From Novosphingobium mathurense (lineage in GTDB: Bacteria > Pseudomonadota > Alphaproteobacteria > Sphingomonadales > Sphingomonadaceae), in contig NZ_FVZE01000001.1 in NCBI RefSeq assembly GCF_900168325.1, positions 744,001-808,000 of the forward strand: a stretch of 64,000 nt of DNA. The letters are read 5' to 3'. Made by a program: the position numbers and the translations under genes. This document shows, piece after piece, positions 9,088 to 18,126 of this stretch. The notes under the pieces were generated by a model. It saw only the letters and a program-made list of their open reading frames with translations, had not been told where the DNA came from and did no database searches. Position 1 is the first letter of the stretch, and every line of letters starts with the position of its first letter.

Positions 9088-9627
9088 ATGACAGACCTCA
9101 TATACCATCCCGCCCATCCGCCCGCCCTCATCCGCAGCGTGGAGACGCGCTTCATCGGCTTCGATCATGAATGGGTCCGGGTCCGCTGGAAGATCCTCGG
9201 CGCGGCGAAGCTCGTGGTTCCGCCCTTCGCGGGCAAGGGCAGGGACGATGGCCTGTGGAACACGACCTGCTTCGAGCTGTTCCTGCAGTCGCCGGGCGAC
9301 AGGGCCTATGTCGAACTGAACCTTTCGCCTTCGGAACGCTGGAACGCCTACGATTTCGAAGGCCGCCGCGAAGGCATGGCGGAGCGGCCGATGCCGCGCG
9401 AGCCGGAATGCACCATGCGCAAGGGCACGGACATGGCCATCTTCGACGCGGCGATCCCGGCATCCGGGCTTCCCGCGCGTCCCTGGCATTGCGGGCTGAC
9501 CGCGGTTCTGGAGGAGGAAGGCGGCGTGAAATCGTTCTGGGCCCTGTCCCATGGCAATCCGGTTGCGCCCGACTTTCACGATCCGTCTTGCTTCACGTTC
9601 GAGGTTGCGGCACCGAGCGACGCATGA
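9088..9627 (+). CDS. DOMON-like domain protein
   Basis: 179 aa, no signal peptide. It resembles the small DOMON-like proteins (beta-sandwich of the carbohydrate/heme-binding DOMON class), with WNTTCFELFL, VELNLSPSERWNAYDF and the late FHDPSCFTFEV typical of them. Its last codons overlap the next gene by ATGA, so the two are co-translated. In related genomes this protein pairs with DUF1343/NamZ hydrolases (established context), suggesting a role with cell-wall amino sugars. The biochemical function is unknown. Confidence 0.75.
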   Translation: MTDLIYHPAHPPALIRSVETRFIGFDHEWVRVRWKILGAAKLVVPPFAGKGRDDGLWNTTCFELFLQSPGDRAYVELNLSPSERWNAYDFEGRREGMAERPMPREPECTMRKGTDMAIFDAAIPASGLPARPWHCGLTAVLEEEGGVKSFWALSHGNPVAPDFHDPSCFTFEVAAPSDA

Positions 9628-10832
9628 AATTCGGTATCGATCGCCTGCTGGCGGACCCTGAACTGCGCAAGCCGCTGGCCGGCCGGCGCGTGGCCCTCGT
9701 TGCCCACCCGGCTTCGGTGACGGACCGCCTTGTCCACTCGCTGGACGCTCTGGCGGCCTGTCCCGACATCACGCTGACGGCTGCGTTCGGCCCTCAACAC
9801 GGCCTCAAGGGCGACAAGCAGGACAACATGGTCGAGACCGCGGACGAGCTCGATCCGATCTACGATATCCCGGTTTTCAGCCTTTATGGCGAAGTGCGCC
9901 GCCCCAGTGCGGCGATGATGGCGACGGCCGACGTCTTCCTGTTCGACCTGCAGGACCTGGGCTGCCGCATCTATACGTTCGTTACGACGCTGCTTTACAT
10001 GCTTGAGGCCGCCGCCGCACAGGGCAAGAGCGTGTGGGTTCTGGACCGGCCCAATCCCGCCGGACGTCCGGTCGAAGGGACCACGCTTCGGGCTGGTCAG
10101 GAAAGCTTCGTCGGTGCCGGGCCCATGCCGATGCGCCATGGCCTGACGCTTGGCGAGATGGGCCATTGGTTCGTCCGCCAGTTCGGGCTCGACGTCGATT
10201 ACCGCGTGATCGAGATGGAGGGTTGGGCGCCGTCGCAGGTGCCGGGGTTCGGTTGGCCGGAAAGTCGGATCTGGATCAATCCCAGCCCCAATGCGGCAAA
10301 CCTCAACATGGCCCGGGCTTATGCCGGTACGGTCATGCTCGAAGGCACGACGCTGTCGGAAGGTCGCGGCACGACGCGTCCGCTCGAAGTCGTGTTCGGC
10401 GCGCCCGACATCGATGCCAAGTCCATCCTTGCCGAGATGGAGCGGGTCGCGCCCGACTGGCTCGATGGCTGCGCGCTTCGTGAATGCTGGTTCGAGCCCA
10501 CCTTCCACAAGCACCGGGGCAAGCTGTGCAGCGCCCTGATGATCCACGCCGAAGGTGGGTTCTACGATCATGGTGCGTTCCGCCCCTGGCGTTTGCAGGC
10601 ACTGGCCTTCAAGGCGATCCGCAACCTCTACCCGGACTATCCGCTCTGGCGGGACTTCCCTTACGAGTACGAATTCGACCGCCTTGCGATCGACGTGATC
10701 AACGGCGGCCCGGCCTTGCGCGAATGGGTGGATGACGCAGGCGCACAGGCCGGTGATCTCGATACGCTCGCAGCCCGCGATGAAGCGGCCTGGCTGGAGG
10801 CCACGAGAGAGCTGCGGCTTTACGGGGGATAA
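9624..10832 (+). CDS. DUF1343 protein, NamZ-like exo-beta-N-acetylmuramidase
   Basis: 402 aa. DUF1343 members include NamZ, which removes terminal N-acetylmuramic acid from peptidoglycan fragments. Conserved blocks are visible: VALVAHPASVTD, FGPQHGLKGDKQDNM, FDLQDLGCRIYTF, LDRPNPAGRPVEG, and NAANLNMARAYAGTVMLEGT-like helices before LSEGRGTTRPLE. No signal peptide is seen, so a cytoplasmic role in recycling imported muropeptides is likely, unlike secreted NamZ forms. The start ATG overlaps the DOMON stop. Molecular function is by family; substrate range is inferred. Confidence 0.82.
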   Translation: MKFGIDRLLADPELRKPLAGRRVALVAHPASVTDRLVHSLDALAACPDITLTAAFGPQHGLKGDKQDNMVETADELDPIYDIPVFSLYGEVRRPSAAMMATADVFLFDLQDLGCRIYTFVTTLLYMLEAAAAQGKSVWVLDRPNPAGRPVEGTTLRAGQESFVGAGPMPMRHGLTLGEMGHWFVRQFGLDVDYRVIEMEGWAPSQVPGFGWPESRIWINPSPNAANLNMARAYAGTVMLEGTTLSEGRGTTRPLEVVFGAPDIDAKSILAEMERVAPDWLDGCALRECWFEPTFHKHRGKLCSALMIHAEGGFYDHGAFRPWRLQALAFKAIRNLYPDYPLWRDFPYEYEFDRLAIDVINGGPALREWVDDAGAQAGDLDTLAARDEAAWLEATRELRLYGG

Positions 10833-10914
10833 CCGGGTTGCCTTAACCCCTCAGGAGCGTACGTTCCCGCCTCACGAGCAGCGCAAAGCTGCCGTGATCA
10901 ACGGAGGGGACAAT

Positions 10915-11385
10915 ATGCGAGTTGTTTCATTCGCCCTGGTTCTGGCCGCGTTTTCTCTGCCCGGCTGCAGCCAGCAACCCACAGCACAAGCGGCCCAGCC
11001 CTTGACGCAAGCCGATGCACAGGCCGTGCTCGACACCTTCACCGAGGCGCTCGGCTCAATGGACCTGCAGAAGGTCGACGACATGTACGCCAGTGACGTC
11101 GTCGCGTTCGACCCGGGCAAGGCCGAACGCATTGGCGGAAAAGTGGCACTCCATGTCATGAATGCGCAGTACGTGGACATGAAGTTCAACCAAGTCGAGA
11201 TGCCCGATCCCAAGTTCCAGATCCTTGGTCCGGACTTGTTCATCGCTTCCGGGACGATCCACTTCACCGGCACCGACGGCAAGGTGAAGGAAGGCGAGGT
11301 GCGCTACACCGAGGTCTTCCAGAAGCAGCCCGACGGGAACTGGCAGTCGATCCACGAGCATCTGGATTACCCGCCGAAGACCTGA
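10915..11385 (+). CDS. SnoaL/NTF2-like lipoprotein
   Basis: 156 aa. A strong ribosome-binding site (GGAGGGG) precedes the start. The N-terminal hydrophobic segment ends in the lipobox LPGC (Cys about residue 19), so it is a predicted lipoprotein. The mature part fits an NTF2/SnoaL-like fold: a long helix with LTQADAQAVLDTFTEALGSMD, then MYASDVVAFDPG, IHFTG and EVFQKQPDGNWQSIHEHLDYP. Such proteins can be small-molecule hydrolases, isomerases or binding scaffolds; the role here is unknown. It lies 82 bp after the muramidase gene and may be transcribed with it. Confidence 0.7.
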   Translation: MRVVSFALVLAAFSLPGCSQQPTAQAAQPLTQADAQAVLDTFTEALGSMDLQKVDDMYASDVVAFDPGKAERIGGKVALHVMNAQYVDMKFNQVEMPDPKFQILGPDLFIASGTIHFTGTDGKVKEGEVRYTEVFQKQPDGNWQSIHEHLDYPPKT

Positions 11386-11448
11386 TTTCCTGCTGCTGTA
11401 GCTGGGCGTTCCTCTTCCCCGGCGATGCCGACGGGGCGGTCGCCCGGA

Positions 11449-12630
11449 TCAGCTCTTCTTGCGGGACAGTTCGCGCATCGCGGCATCCAGTCCTTCGAGC
11501 GTCATCGGGAACATTGCGTCTCCGAGAATCTCGCGGATCATGCGGGTGCTGCCCGAATAGCCCCACTGCCGTTCCGGCGAGGGATTGAGCCAGACCGTCG
11601 CGGGATAGGTCTGCACCACCCGCTGCAGCCAGACGCTGCCCGGTTCTTCGTTCATGTGCTCGACCGAGCCGCCGGGGTGGCTGATCTCGTAAGGGCTCAT
11701 CGCCGCGTCGCCGACGAAGATGACCTTGTAGTCGTGTCCGTACTTGTGAAGGATGTCCCAGGTCGGCGTACGCTGCGACCAGCGACGGCGGTTGTCCTTC
11801 CATACGCCTTCGTAAAGGCAATTGTGAAAGTAGAAGAACTCCATGTTCTTGAATTCGCTGGTCGCCGCGCTGAACAGCTCTTCCATCAGCTTGATGAACG
11901 GGTCCATCGAACCGCCGACGTCGAGGAACAACAGGACCTTGACCGCATTGTGCCGCTCGGGCCGCATGTGCAGGTCGAGCCAGCCCTGCTTGGCGGTGCC
12001 GCGGATCGTTTCTTCGAGATCGAGTTCCTCGGCGGCACCTTCACGGGCAAAGCGGCGCAGGCGGCGCAGCGCTACCTTGATGTTGCGCGTGCCAAGCTCC
12101 CTGGTGTTGTCGAGATTGGCGAACTCGCGCTTTTCCCAGACCTTGATCGCGCGCTTGTTGCGGCTTTCCCCGCCGATGCGGATTCCTTCCGGGTTGTAGC
12201 CGGAATGGCCGAATGGCGAGGTTCCGCCCGTGCCGATCCACTTGCTGCCGCCCTGGTGACGTTCTTTCTGCTCCTCGAGCCGCTTCTTGAGCGTCTCCAT
12301 GATCTCGTCCCACGAGCCGAGCGACTTGATCTTTTCCATCTCCTCGGCAGAGAAGTACCTTTCGGCGATGCGCTTGAGCCACTCTTCAGGCACCTCGACG
12401 GGTTGCTGGCCGTAGTCGGTGAACACCCCCTTGAAGACCTTCTGGAACACCTGGTCGAAGCGATCGAGCAGGCCTTCGTCCTTCACGAAAGTCGCGCGGC
12501 TGAGGTAGTAGAACGCTTCGGGCGTCTGCTCGATCGCATCGCGGTCGAGCGCCTCCAGCAGGACGAGATGCTCCTTGAGCGATGCCGGGATCCCAGCTGC
12601 CCGCAGCTCGTCGATGAAGTTCAGCAGCAT
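11449..12630 (-). CDS. VWA domain protein, CoxE-like
   Basis: 393 aa, no signal peptide. The N-terminal half is helical and charged, with a KKRLEEQKERHQGGSKWIG linker. The C-terminal half is a von Willebrand A domain with a MIDAS-like DVGGSMD (near residue 225; canonical is DxSxS, so one Ser is Gly) and later FVGDAAMSP. CoxE-type VWA proteins act with MoxR AAA+ ATPases as metal-insertion or protein-remodelling partners (established for the family). The MoxR partner is encoded upstream in the same operon. The client is unknown. Confidence 0.85.
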   Translation of the reverse strand: MLLNFIDELRAAGIPASLKEHLVLLEALDRDAIEQTPEAFYYLSRATFVKDEGLLDRFDQVFQKVFKGVFTDYGQQPVEVPEEWLKRIAERYFSAEEMEKIKSLGSWDEIMETLKKRLEEQKERHQGGSKWIGTGGTSPFGHSGYNPEGIRIGGESRNKRAIKVWEKREFANLDNTRELGTRNIKVALRRLRRFAREGAAEELDLEETIRGTAKQGWLDLHMRPERHNAVKVLLFLDVGGSMDPFIKLMEELFSAATSEFKNMEFFYFHNCLYEGVWKDNRRRWSQRTPTWDILHKYGHDYKVIFVGDAAMSPYEISHPGGSVEHMNEEPGSVWLQRVVQTYPATVWLNPSPERQWGYSGSTRMIREILGDAMFPMTLEGLDAAMRELSRKKS

Positions 12631-12635
12631 GGCAA

Positions 12636-13061
12636 TCAGCTCTTCGGCGGAACCGGTGGCTGGCGCGGGAACTGTTCGAGCCTGGGATCGATCACCGCCC
12701 ATGCGGGCGCATCGTCAAGCCAGATCGCCGAGGTCGGGGCGAGCCCGTCGCTTTCCTCGAGGAAGCCGACGCGAATCACGCTGGCCTTGGGACGCGAAGA
12801 GTTGCGCCCCGTGATCGCCGTGCCGCACTTGCCGCAAAAGCCCTGTTCGATGCTGTTCCCGCTGGCGGAAGTGTACCCGAACCACGAGAGTTCTCCGTCG
12901 ATGGCAATGTCGTCGGTCATGAACAGGGCATTGGTTGTCGCGCTGCCCGCGGCCGACTTCTGGCACTGGCGACACCAGCATTGGCGAACCCAGAGCGGTT
13001 CACTGCTGATCGTCGCGGTGATGGCGCCGCAGTTGCAACGACCGGTATAGGGCGCTCCCAT
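12636..13061 (-). CDS. GFA family protein (glutathione-dependent formaldehyde-activating fold)
   Basis: 141 aa. It has the zinc cysteines of the GFA/CENP-V fold: CNCG near residue 9, CWCRQC near 29, and CGKCG near 77. GFA members include S-(hydroxymethyl)glutathione synthase, but most are uncharacterised. The start at 13061 is 1 bp past the MoxR stop, and its stop is 5 bp before the VWA start, so it is embedded in the MoxR/VWA operon. No formaldehyde-oxidation genes are nearby, so that function is not supported by context. Confidence 0.82.
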   Translation of the reverse strand: MGAPYTGRCNCGAITATISSEPLWVRQCWCRQCQKSAAGSATTNALFMTDDIAIDGELSWFGYTSASGNSIEQGFCGKCGTAITGRNSSRPKASVIRVGFLEESDGLAPTSAIWLDDAPAWAVIDPRLEQFPRQPPVPPKS

Positions 13062-13062
13062 C

Positions 13063-13908
13063 TCAGGCTCCCCTGCGTGACATGAACGCAAGGCGTTCGA
13101 ACAGCATTACGTCCTGCTCGTTCTTGAGCAGCGCGCCATGGAGCGGCGGGATCGCCTTGCTCGGGTCCTGATTTTGCAGGACGTCGAGGGGCATGTCCTC
13201 GTTGAGCAGGAGCTTGAGCCAGTCGAGCAGTTCGCTTGTGGAGGGCTTCTTCTTCAGGCCGGGCACGTCGCGCAGTTCGTAGAAGATTTCCATCGCCTTG
13301 GTGACGAGAGTCTTCTGGATGTCGGGGAAATGGACATCGACGATCGCTTGCATCGTCTCGCGGTCCGGAAACTTGATGTAGTGGAAGAAACACCGGCGCA
13401 GGAACGCGTCGGGCAGGTCCTTTTCATTGTTCGAAGTGATCACGACGATCGGGCGGTCCTGCGCCGCGATGTGCTCGCCGGTCTCATAGACGTCGAAGGC
13501 CATGCGATCGAGTTCGGCGAGAAGGTCGTTCGGGAACTCGATGTCGGCCTTGTCGATCTCGTCGATCAGCAGGACCGGCAGCTTGTCGGACGTGAACGCT
13601 TCCCAAAGCTTGCCCTTGCGGATGTAGTTGCGGATGTCGTGGACGCGTTCGTCGCCCAACTGGCCGTCGCGCAGGCGGGCGACCGCATCGTACTCGTAGA
13701 GGCCCTGATGCGCCTTGGTCGTCGACTTGACGTTCCAGGTGATCAGCGGAGCATCGAGCGCAGCTGCGATCTGCTCGGCCAGCACGGTCTTGCCGGTACC
13801 AGGCTCACCCTTGACGAGGAGCGGACGGCGCAGGAGCACGGCTGCGTTCACCGCGACCTTCAGGTCATCGGTGGCGACATAACTGCTGGTGCCTTCAAAA
13901 CGCTGCAT
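13063..13908 (-). CDS. MoxR family AAA+ ATPase
   Basis: 281 aa. Walker A is GEPGTGKT (about residues 36-43) and Walker B is LLIDEIDKAD (about 112-121); sensor 1 is VVITSNNEKD, followed by the arginine-finger region DAFLRRCFF. MoxR ATPases work with VWA proteins as chaperone-like complexes that mature metalloenzymes or surface proteins. First gene of a tight three-gene operon (MoxR, GFA, VWA). The ribosome-binding region lies in an AT-rich stretch before 13908. Confidence 0.9.
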   Translation of the reverse strand: MQRFEGTSSYVATDDLKVAVNAAVLLRRPLLVKGEPGTGKTVLAEQIAAALDAPLITWNVKSTTKAHQGLYEYDAVARLRDGQLGDERVHDIRNYIRKGKLWEAFTSDKLPVLLIDEIDKADIEFPNDLLAELDRMAFDVYETGEHIAAQDRPIVVITSNNEKDLPDAFLRRCFFHYIKFPDRETMQAIVDVHFPDIQKTLVTKAMEIFYELRDVPGLKKKPSTSELLDWLKLLLNEDMPLDVLQNQDPSKAIPPLHGALLKNEQDVMLFERLAFMSRRGA

Positions 13909-14050
13909 CGAAACTTCCCGAAATTTTAAATGGTCGATTAAAGCCTATTTGGTGCGTCGCAGCATGGCAAGCATCATTCCTGTCCGGCAATCGGTGCAAT
14001 CCGCGCGCGGGGCATGGACATCGCTGCCGGCCCATTGCACAAGTTTGCCC

Positions 14051-15265
14051 ATGGGGGCTGATTTTCTGCGCAAAATGGAATGGTTGGGCCGCGACAGGGT
14101 CGTAGCCTACCTGCGGATCATCGCATTTCTGAATGTTGCGTTTCTGGTGCTCCTCGTCGCCACATCGAATGGCGGTGTCGATGCAAACGGGTTCCTGCTG
14201 GGCAGCGACTTCGTCAGCTTCTGGACCGTGGGACACATGCTGCAGGTTCATGGCAACGTGTACGACGGTGCGGCCCACATTGCCGCGCAGCGCGAATTCT
14301 TCGCTTCGTCAGGCGGTTATACGGCCTTCTTCTATCCACCCACGTTTTTGCCATTCTGCTGGCCCCTGGGCTATCTTTCCTATTTTCCCGCTCTGACCTG
14401 CTGGCTGCTGACATCGGGCGCACTCTACATCTTCGCGGTGCGTCGTTGGCAGAGCGCCTTGCGGTTCGATTTTCCGCTCCGGCTTCCGGTCCTTGCTTTC
14501 CCTGCCGTTCCCATCGTCATCACGCATGGGCAAACATCCTTCGTCCTGGCCGCGCTGCTGGGACTGGCCGCCCTGCTGGTGCCGGGCAGGCCGATACTGG
14601 CCGGTGTCCTTTTCGGCTTGGCCACCATCAAGCCGCAGTTCGGTGTCCTCATACCTCTGGTCCTGCTGCTGACCCGTGAGTGGAAAGTGATCGCGTCGGC
14701 CGCCGTCACGGCGATCGCCCTGGCCCTGCTGGCCGCACTGGCATTCGGAGCCGAGGCGTTTGCGGGCTGGTACGCCGCGAGCGAGAGGGCGCAGGCGGCC
14801 ATGGTCGATGGCACTGTGGGCTTCGGCAAGATGATGAGCGTCTTTGCAGGGGCGCGGCTGATCGGGTTCCCGACCGGCTTGGCCTATGCGGCGCAAGCGG
14901 CGGTGAGCCTTGTCATTATCACGTTCCTGATCCGGGCCGCATGGGCAAGAACCTATTCGCCCGCGCTGGGTGCGCTCATGCTCGCAGCCGCACCGTTGGT
15001 GACCCCCTTCGTCCTCGATTACGACATGGTCCTGCTCGCCTTTCCCTTGCTCTGGCTGACGAGCCGGGGGCTTGCTCATGGCTTTCGCGATTGGGAGAAG
15101 CTGGCCATTGCACTTGCCTTCATCGCGCCGGTCTTCGCGCGGCCCATCGGCCTTCAAATCGGCGTGCCGATCATGCCGCCGATTCTGATTTTCCTGTTCT
15201 GGGTGCTGTTTCGCCGGTTTCACATGGTAGTTCGGCGGGACGGGCCGGCTGCCGTGCAACCCTAG
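14051..15265 (+). CDS. GT87-family membrane glycosyltransferase-like protein (DUF2029)
   Basis: About 404 aa with roughly ten membrane segments. The first periplasmic loop (GSDFVSFWTVGHML, then VYDGAAHIAAQREFF) and FFYPPTFLPFCWPL match the DUF2029/GT87 polyprenyl-phosphate-mannose-dependent transferases, whose catalytic Asp lies in that loop. It may add a sugar to a lipid or polymer at the outer face of the inner membrane; substrate and donor are unknown. Start choice is uncertain (ATG at 13964, 14051 or 14075); 14051 is taken because the residues before it are not family-like. Confidence 0.75.
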   Translation: MGADFLRKMEWLGRDRVVAYLRIIAFLNVAFLVLLVATSNGGVDANGFLLGSDFVSFWTVGHMLQVHGNVYDGAAHIAAQREFFASSGGYTAFFYPPTFLPFCWPLGYLSYFPALTCWLLTSGALYIFAVRRWQSALRFDFPLRLPVLAFPAVPIVITHGQTSFVLAALLGLAALLVPGRPILAGVLFGLATIKPQFGVLIPLVLLLTREWKVIASAAVTAIALALLAALAFGAEAFAGWYAASERAQAAMVDGTVGFGKMMSVFAGARLIGFPTGLAYAAQAAVSLVIITFLIRAAWARTYSPALGALMLAAAPLVTPFVLDYDMVLLAFPLLWLTSRGLAHGFRDWEKLAIALAFIAPVFARPIGLQIGVPIMPPILIFLFWVLFRRFHMVVRRDGPAAVQP

Positions 15266-15302
15266 CCCTCCCGGCGTTTTGGGTTATGCAGGAATCTGAG
15301 TC

Positions 15303-16043
15303 ATGAACCGAGAGGAGCCGCAATTGGCTGACCGCAAGCAACGTCAGAACCGCAACATCGCCTTGCTCATTGATGCCGACAACGCATCGCCGGCAACGCT
15401 CGATGCTGCACTGACGATCCTCGGCGATCTCGGGACGGTCAATGTCCGGCGCGTCTATGGGAACTGGAGCAAGACCGCGCTCAAGGGCTGGTCGCAGCTG
15501 GTCCATCGCCATGCGCTCGAACCGCAGCAGCAGTTCGACCTGACCAAGGGCAAGAACGCGACCGACATGAAGATGACCATCGACGCCATGGACCTGCTGT
15601 ATGGCGGACATGTCGATGGTTTCGGCATCATGTCGAGCGACAGCGACTTCATGCCGCTCGCCATCCGCATTCGGCAGAACGGGACCCCGGTCTACGGCTT
15701 TGGATCCGCCCGCACACCGGAAGCATTCCGCGAAGCCTGCACCCGGTTCATCGACCTCGATGCCATGGTCGAGGACGACCAACGCGCCGAGCAGGGCGAA
15801 ACGGCGGCCAAGCCCGAAGTTGACAAGGAACTGGTCAAGCTTCTGGGCGACGCGTGGAGGGCCAGCAAGCGCGATGACGATGGTTTCGCCAGTCTCTCCG
15901 AAGTCGGTCAGCGCGTCGCCAACCGCTCATCCTTCGATGCGCGCAGCTACGGCTTTTCCCGCCTGTCCGAACTGGTGCAATCCCTGCCCAATTTCACGAC
16001 CGAAAAGCGCGAAAGCGGGCTGTTCGTCAAACGGGTGCGCTAG
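15303..16043 (+). CDS. NYN domain protein with C-terminal OST-HTH/LOTUS domain
   Basis: 246 aa. Residues about 15-165 form a PIN-like NYN domain, with ALLIDADNAS, the central KNATDMKMTIDAMDLLY and GIMSSDSDFMPLA holding the acidic residues of the presumed metal-dependent nuclease site. Residues about 175-245 fit an OST-HTH/LOTUS RNA-binding module (SLSEVGQRVAN, SYGFSRLSELVQS, FVKRVR). This LabA-like architecture suggests an RNA nuclease or RNA-binding regulator; targets are unknown. It is convergent with parE, with 19 bp between. Confidence 0.85.
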   Translation: MNREEPQLADRKQRQNRNIALLIDADNASPATLDAALTILGDLGTVNVRRVYGNWSKTALKGWSQLVHRHALEPQQQFDLTKGKNATDMKMTIDAMDLLYGGHVDGFGIMSSDSDFMPLAIRIRQNGTPVYGFGSARTPEAFREACTRFIDLDAMVEDDQRAEQGETAAKPEVDKELVKLLGDAWRASKRDDDGFASLSEVGQRVANRSSFDARSYGFSRLSELVQSLPNFTTEKRESGLFVKRVR

Positions 16044-16062
16044 AGCCGAGCCCGTTCGAGGA

Positions 16063-18069
16063 TCAGGCGTCGATTAGGTCGCGGTCGATTTCGCCGGCGC
16101 GGTTCTGGATGAACTGGAAGCGGTGTTCGGGGTTGCGGCCCATCAGGCGGTCGACGAGGTCCTTCACCGCGGCCCGGTCTTCATACTCGGGCGGCAGGGT
16201 GATGCGGATGAGCGAGCGGGTTTCCGGGCTCATCGTCGTCTCGCGCAGCTGCTGCGGGTTCATTTCGCCCAGGCCCTTGAACCGGCCGACTTCGACCTTC
16301 TTGCCCTTGAACTTCGTGGCTTCGAGTTCCGCGCGGTGGGCATCGTCACGGGCATAGGCCGAGGTTGAACCGGAGGTCAGGCGATAGAGCGGCGGCTGCG
16401 CGAGATAGAGGTGGCCGCGCTTCACGATGTCCGGCATTTCCTGGAAGAAGAACGTCATCAGCAGCGTTGCGATGTGCGCGCCATCGACGTCTGCGTCGGT
16501 CATGATGATGATGCGGTCGTAACGCAGGTTATCCGCGTTGCAGTCCTTGCGCGACCCGCAGCCGAGAGCGAGGTTGAGATCGGCGATTTCCTGGTTGCCG
16601 CGGATCTTGTCCGAAGTGGCGCTGGCAACGTTGAGGATCTTGCCGCGGATCGGCAGGATCGCCTGCGTCTTGCGGTTGCGTGCCTGCTTGGCCGAACCGC
16701 CGGCCGAATCGCCCTCGACGATGAACAGCTCGGTTTCGCCGTCGCCTTCGCCGGAACAGTCGGTGAGCTTGCCGGGCAGGCGCAGCTTCTTGGCGTTGGT
16801 TGCCGTCTTGCGCTTGACGTCGCGCTCGGCCTTGCGGCGCAGGCGATCGTCCATGCGCTCCATGACCGCGCCGAGCAGGGCCTTGCCGCGATCGAGGTTG
16901 TCCGAGAGGAAGTGGTCGAAATGGTCGCGGATCGCATTCTCGACGAGTCGGGCGGCTTCCGGGCTGGTGAGCCGGTCCTTGGTCTGGCTCTGGAACTGGG
17001 GATCGCGGATGAAGACCGAGAGCATCGTTTCCGAACCGACCACGATGTCGTCAGGGGTGATGTCCTTGGCCTTCTTCTGGCCGACAAGTTCGCCGAATGC
17101 GCGGATGCCCTTGGTCAGCGCGGCGCGCAGGCCCTGTTCGTGGGTGCCGCCGTCGGGTGTCGGGATCGTGTTGCAGTACCAGGAATAGGCGCCGTCGGAA
17201 TAGAGCGGCCAGGCGATTGCCCATTCGACGCGGCCCTGTTCGAGCCCCTGGTCGTTCTCCGGAAATTCCTGCGAGCCCGAGAAGAACTGCGCGGTGACGC
17301 ATTCGCGGCTGCCGATCTGCTCGGCGAGGTGATCGGCGAGGCCGCCGGGGAACTGGAACGTGGCTTCGGCCGGAACGTCCTCGCTGGCGAGCGAGGGCGA
17401 GCATTTCCAGCGGATCTCTACCCCGGCGAAAAGGTAAGCCTTGGAACGCACCAGCTTGAACAGCCGGTTCGGCTTGAACTTCTGGTCGCCGAAGATCTCG
17501 GTATCCGGGGTGAAAGTCACGGAGGTGCCGCGGCGGTTGGGCGCGGCGCCCACCTTCTGGAGTGGCCCCAAGGTTTCACCGCGCGAGAATTCCTGCGCGA
17601 ACAGTTCCTTGTTGCGGGCCACTTCGACGCGGGTCTTTACCGAAAGGGCGTTGACCACCGAGATGCCGACACCGTGCAGACCGCCGGACGTGGCATAGGC
17701 CTTGCCGGAGAACTTGCCGCCCGAGTGCAGGGTCGAGAGAATGACCTCAAGCGCCGACTTTCCCGGATACTTGGGGTGTTCGTCGACCGGGATGCCGCGG
17801 CCGTTGTCGGTGATCGTCAGGCGCCCGGCCGTTCCCGGCTCTTCCTCCAGCATGACTTCGATGCGGTTGGCGTGACCGGCGACGGCCTCGTCCATCGCGT
17901 TGTCGAGGACTTCGGCCGCGAGGTGGTGGAGTGCACGTTCATCGGTGCCGCCGATATACATGCCGGGGCGTCGCCGGACGGGTTCGAGACCCTCCAGAAC
18001 TTCGATTGCGGAACCATCGTAGGATTCTCCGCCCGCAGACGGCAGCTTGTCGAAGAGGTCATCGGCCAT
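16063..18069 (-). CDS. parE: DNA topoisomerase IV subunit B
   Basis: 668 aa. GHKL ATPase domain: DNAMDEAVAG, DNGRGIPVDEH and GGLHGVGISVVNALS near the N-terminus. The TOPRIM domain has EGDSAGGSAKQARNRKTQA, RGKILNV and DADVDGAHI. It ends in a short GyrB/ParE C-terminal segment. The signature and size fit ParE rather than the longer GyrB. It decatenates daughter chromosomes together with ParC, which is not in this window. It follows the LpoA-like gene by 57 bp on the same strand. Confidence 0.93.
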   Translation of the reverse strand: MADDLFDKLPSAGGESYDGSAIEVLEGLEPVRRRPGMYIGGTDERALHHLAAEVLDNAMDEAVAGHANRIEVMLEEEPGTAGRLTITDNGRGIPVDEHPKYPGKSALEVILSTLHSGGKFSGKAYATSGGLHGVGISVVNALSVKTRVEVARNKELFAQEFSRGETLGPLQKVGAAPNRRGTSVTFTPDTEIFGDQKFKPNRLFKLVRSKAYLFAGVEIRWKCSPSLASEDVPAEATFQFPGGLADHLAEQIGSRECVTAQFFSGSQEFPENDQGLEQGRVEWAIAWPLYSDGAYSWYCNTIPTPDGGTHEQGLRAALTKGIRAFGELVGQKKAKDITPDDIVVGSETMLSVFIRDPQFQSQTKDRLTSPEAARLVENAIRDHFDHFLSDNLDRGKALLGAVMERMDDRLRRKAERDVKRKTATNAKKLRLPGKLTDCSGEGDGETELFIVEGDSAGGSAKQARNRKTQAILPIRGKILNVASATSDKIRGNQEIADLNLALGCGSRKDCNADNLRYDRIIIMTDADVDGAHIATLLMTFFFQEMPDIVKRGHLYLAQPPLYRLTSGSTSAYARDDAHRAELEATKFKGKKVEVGRFKGLGEMNPQQLRETTMSPETRSLIRITLPPEYEDRAAVKDLVDRLMGRNPEHRFQFIQNRAGEIDRDLIDA

Positions 18070-18126
18070 GCTCGATCCTATACGGGACAGAGAAATCCCC
18101 GATCAAGCACGGCCGTGTTCTTATCC

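Noticed and set aside
12636..13061. GFA protein as formaldehyde-glutathione synthase
   Set aside because: No formaldehyde dehydrogenase or S-formylglutathione hydrolase gene is nearby, and most GFA members lack this activity.
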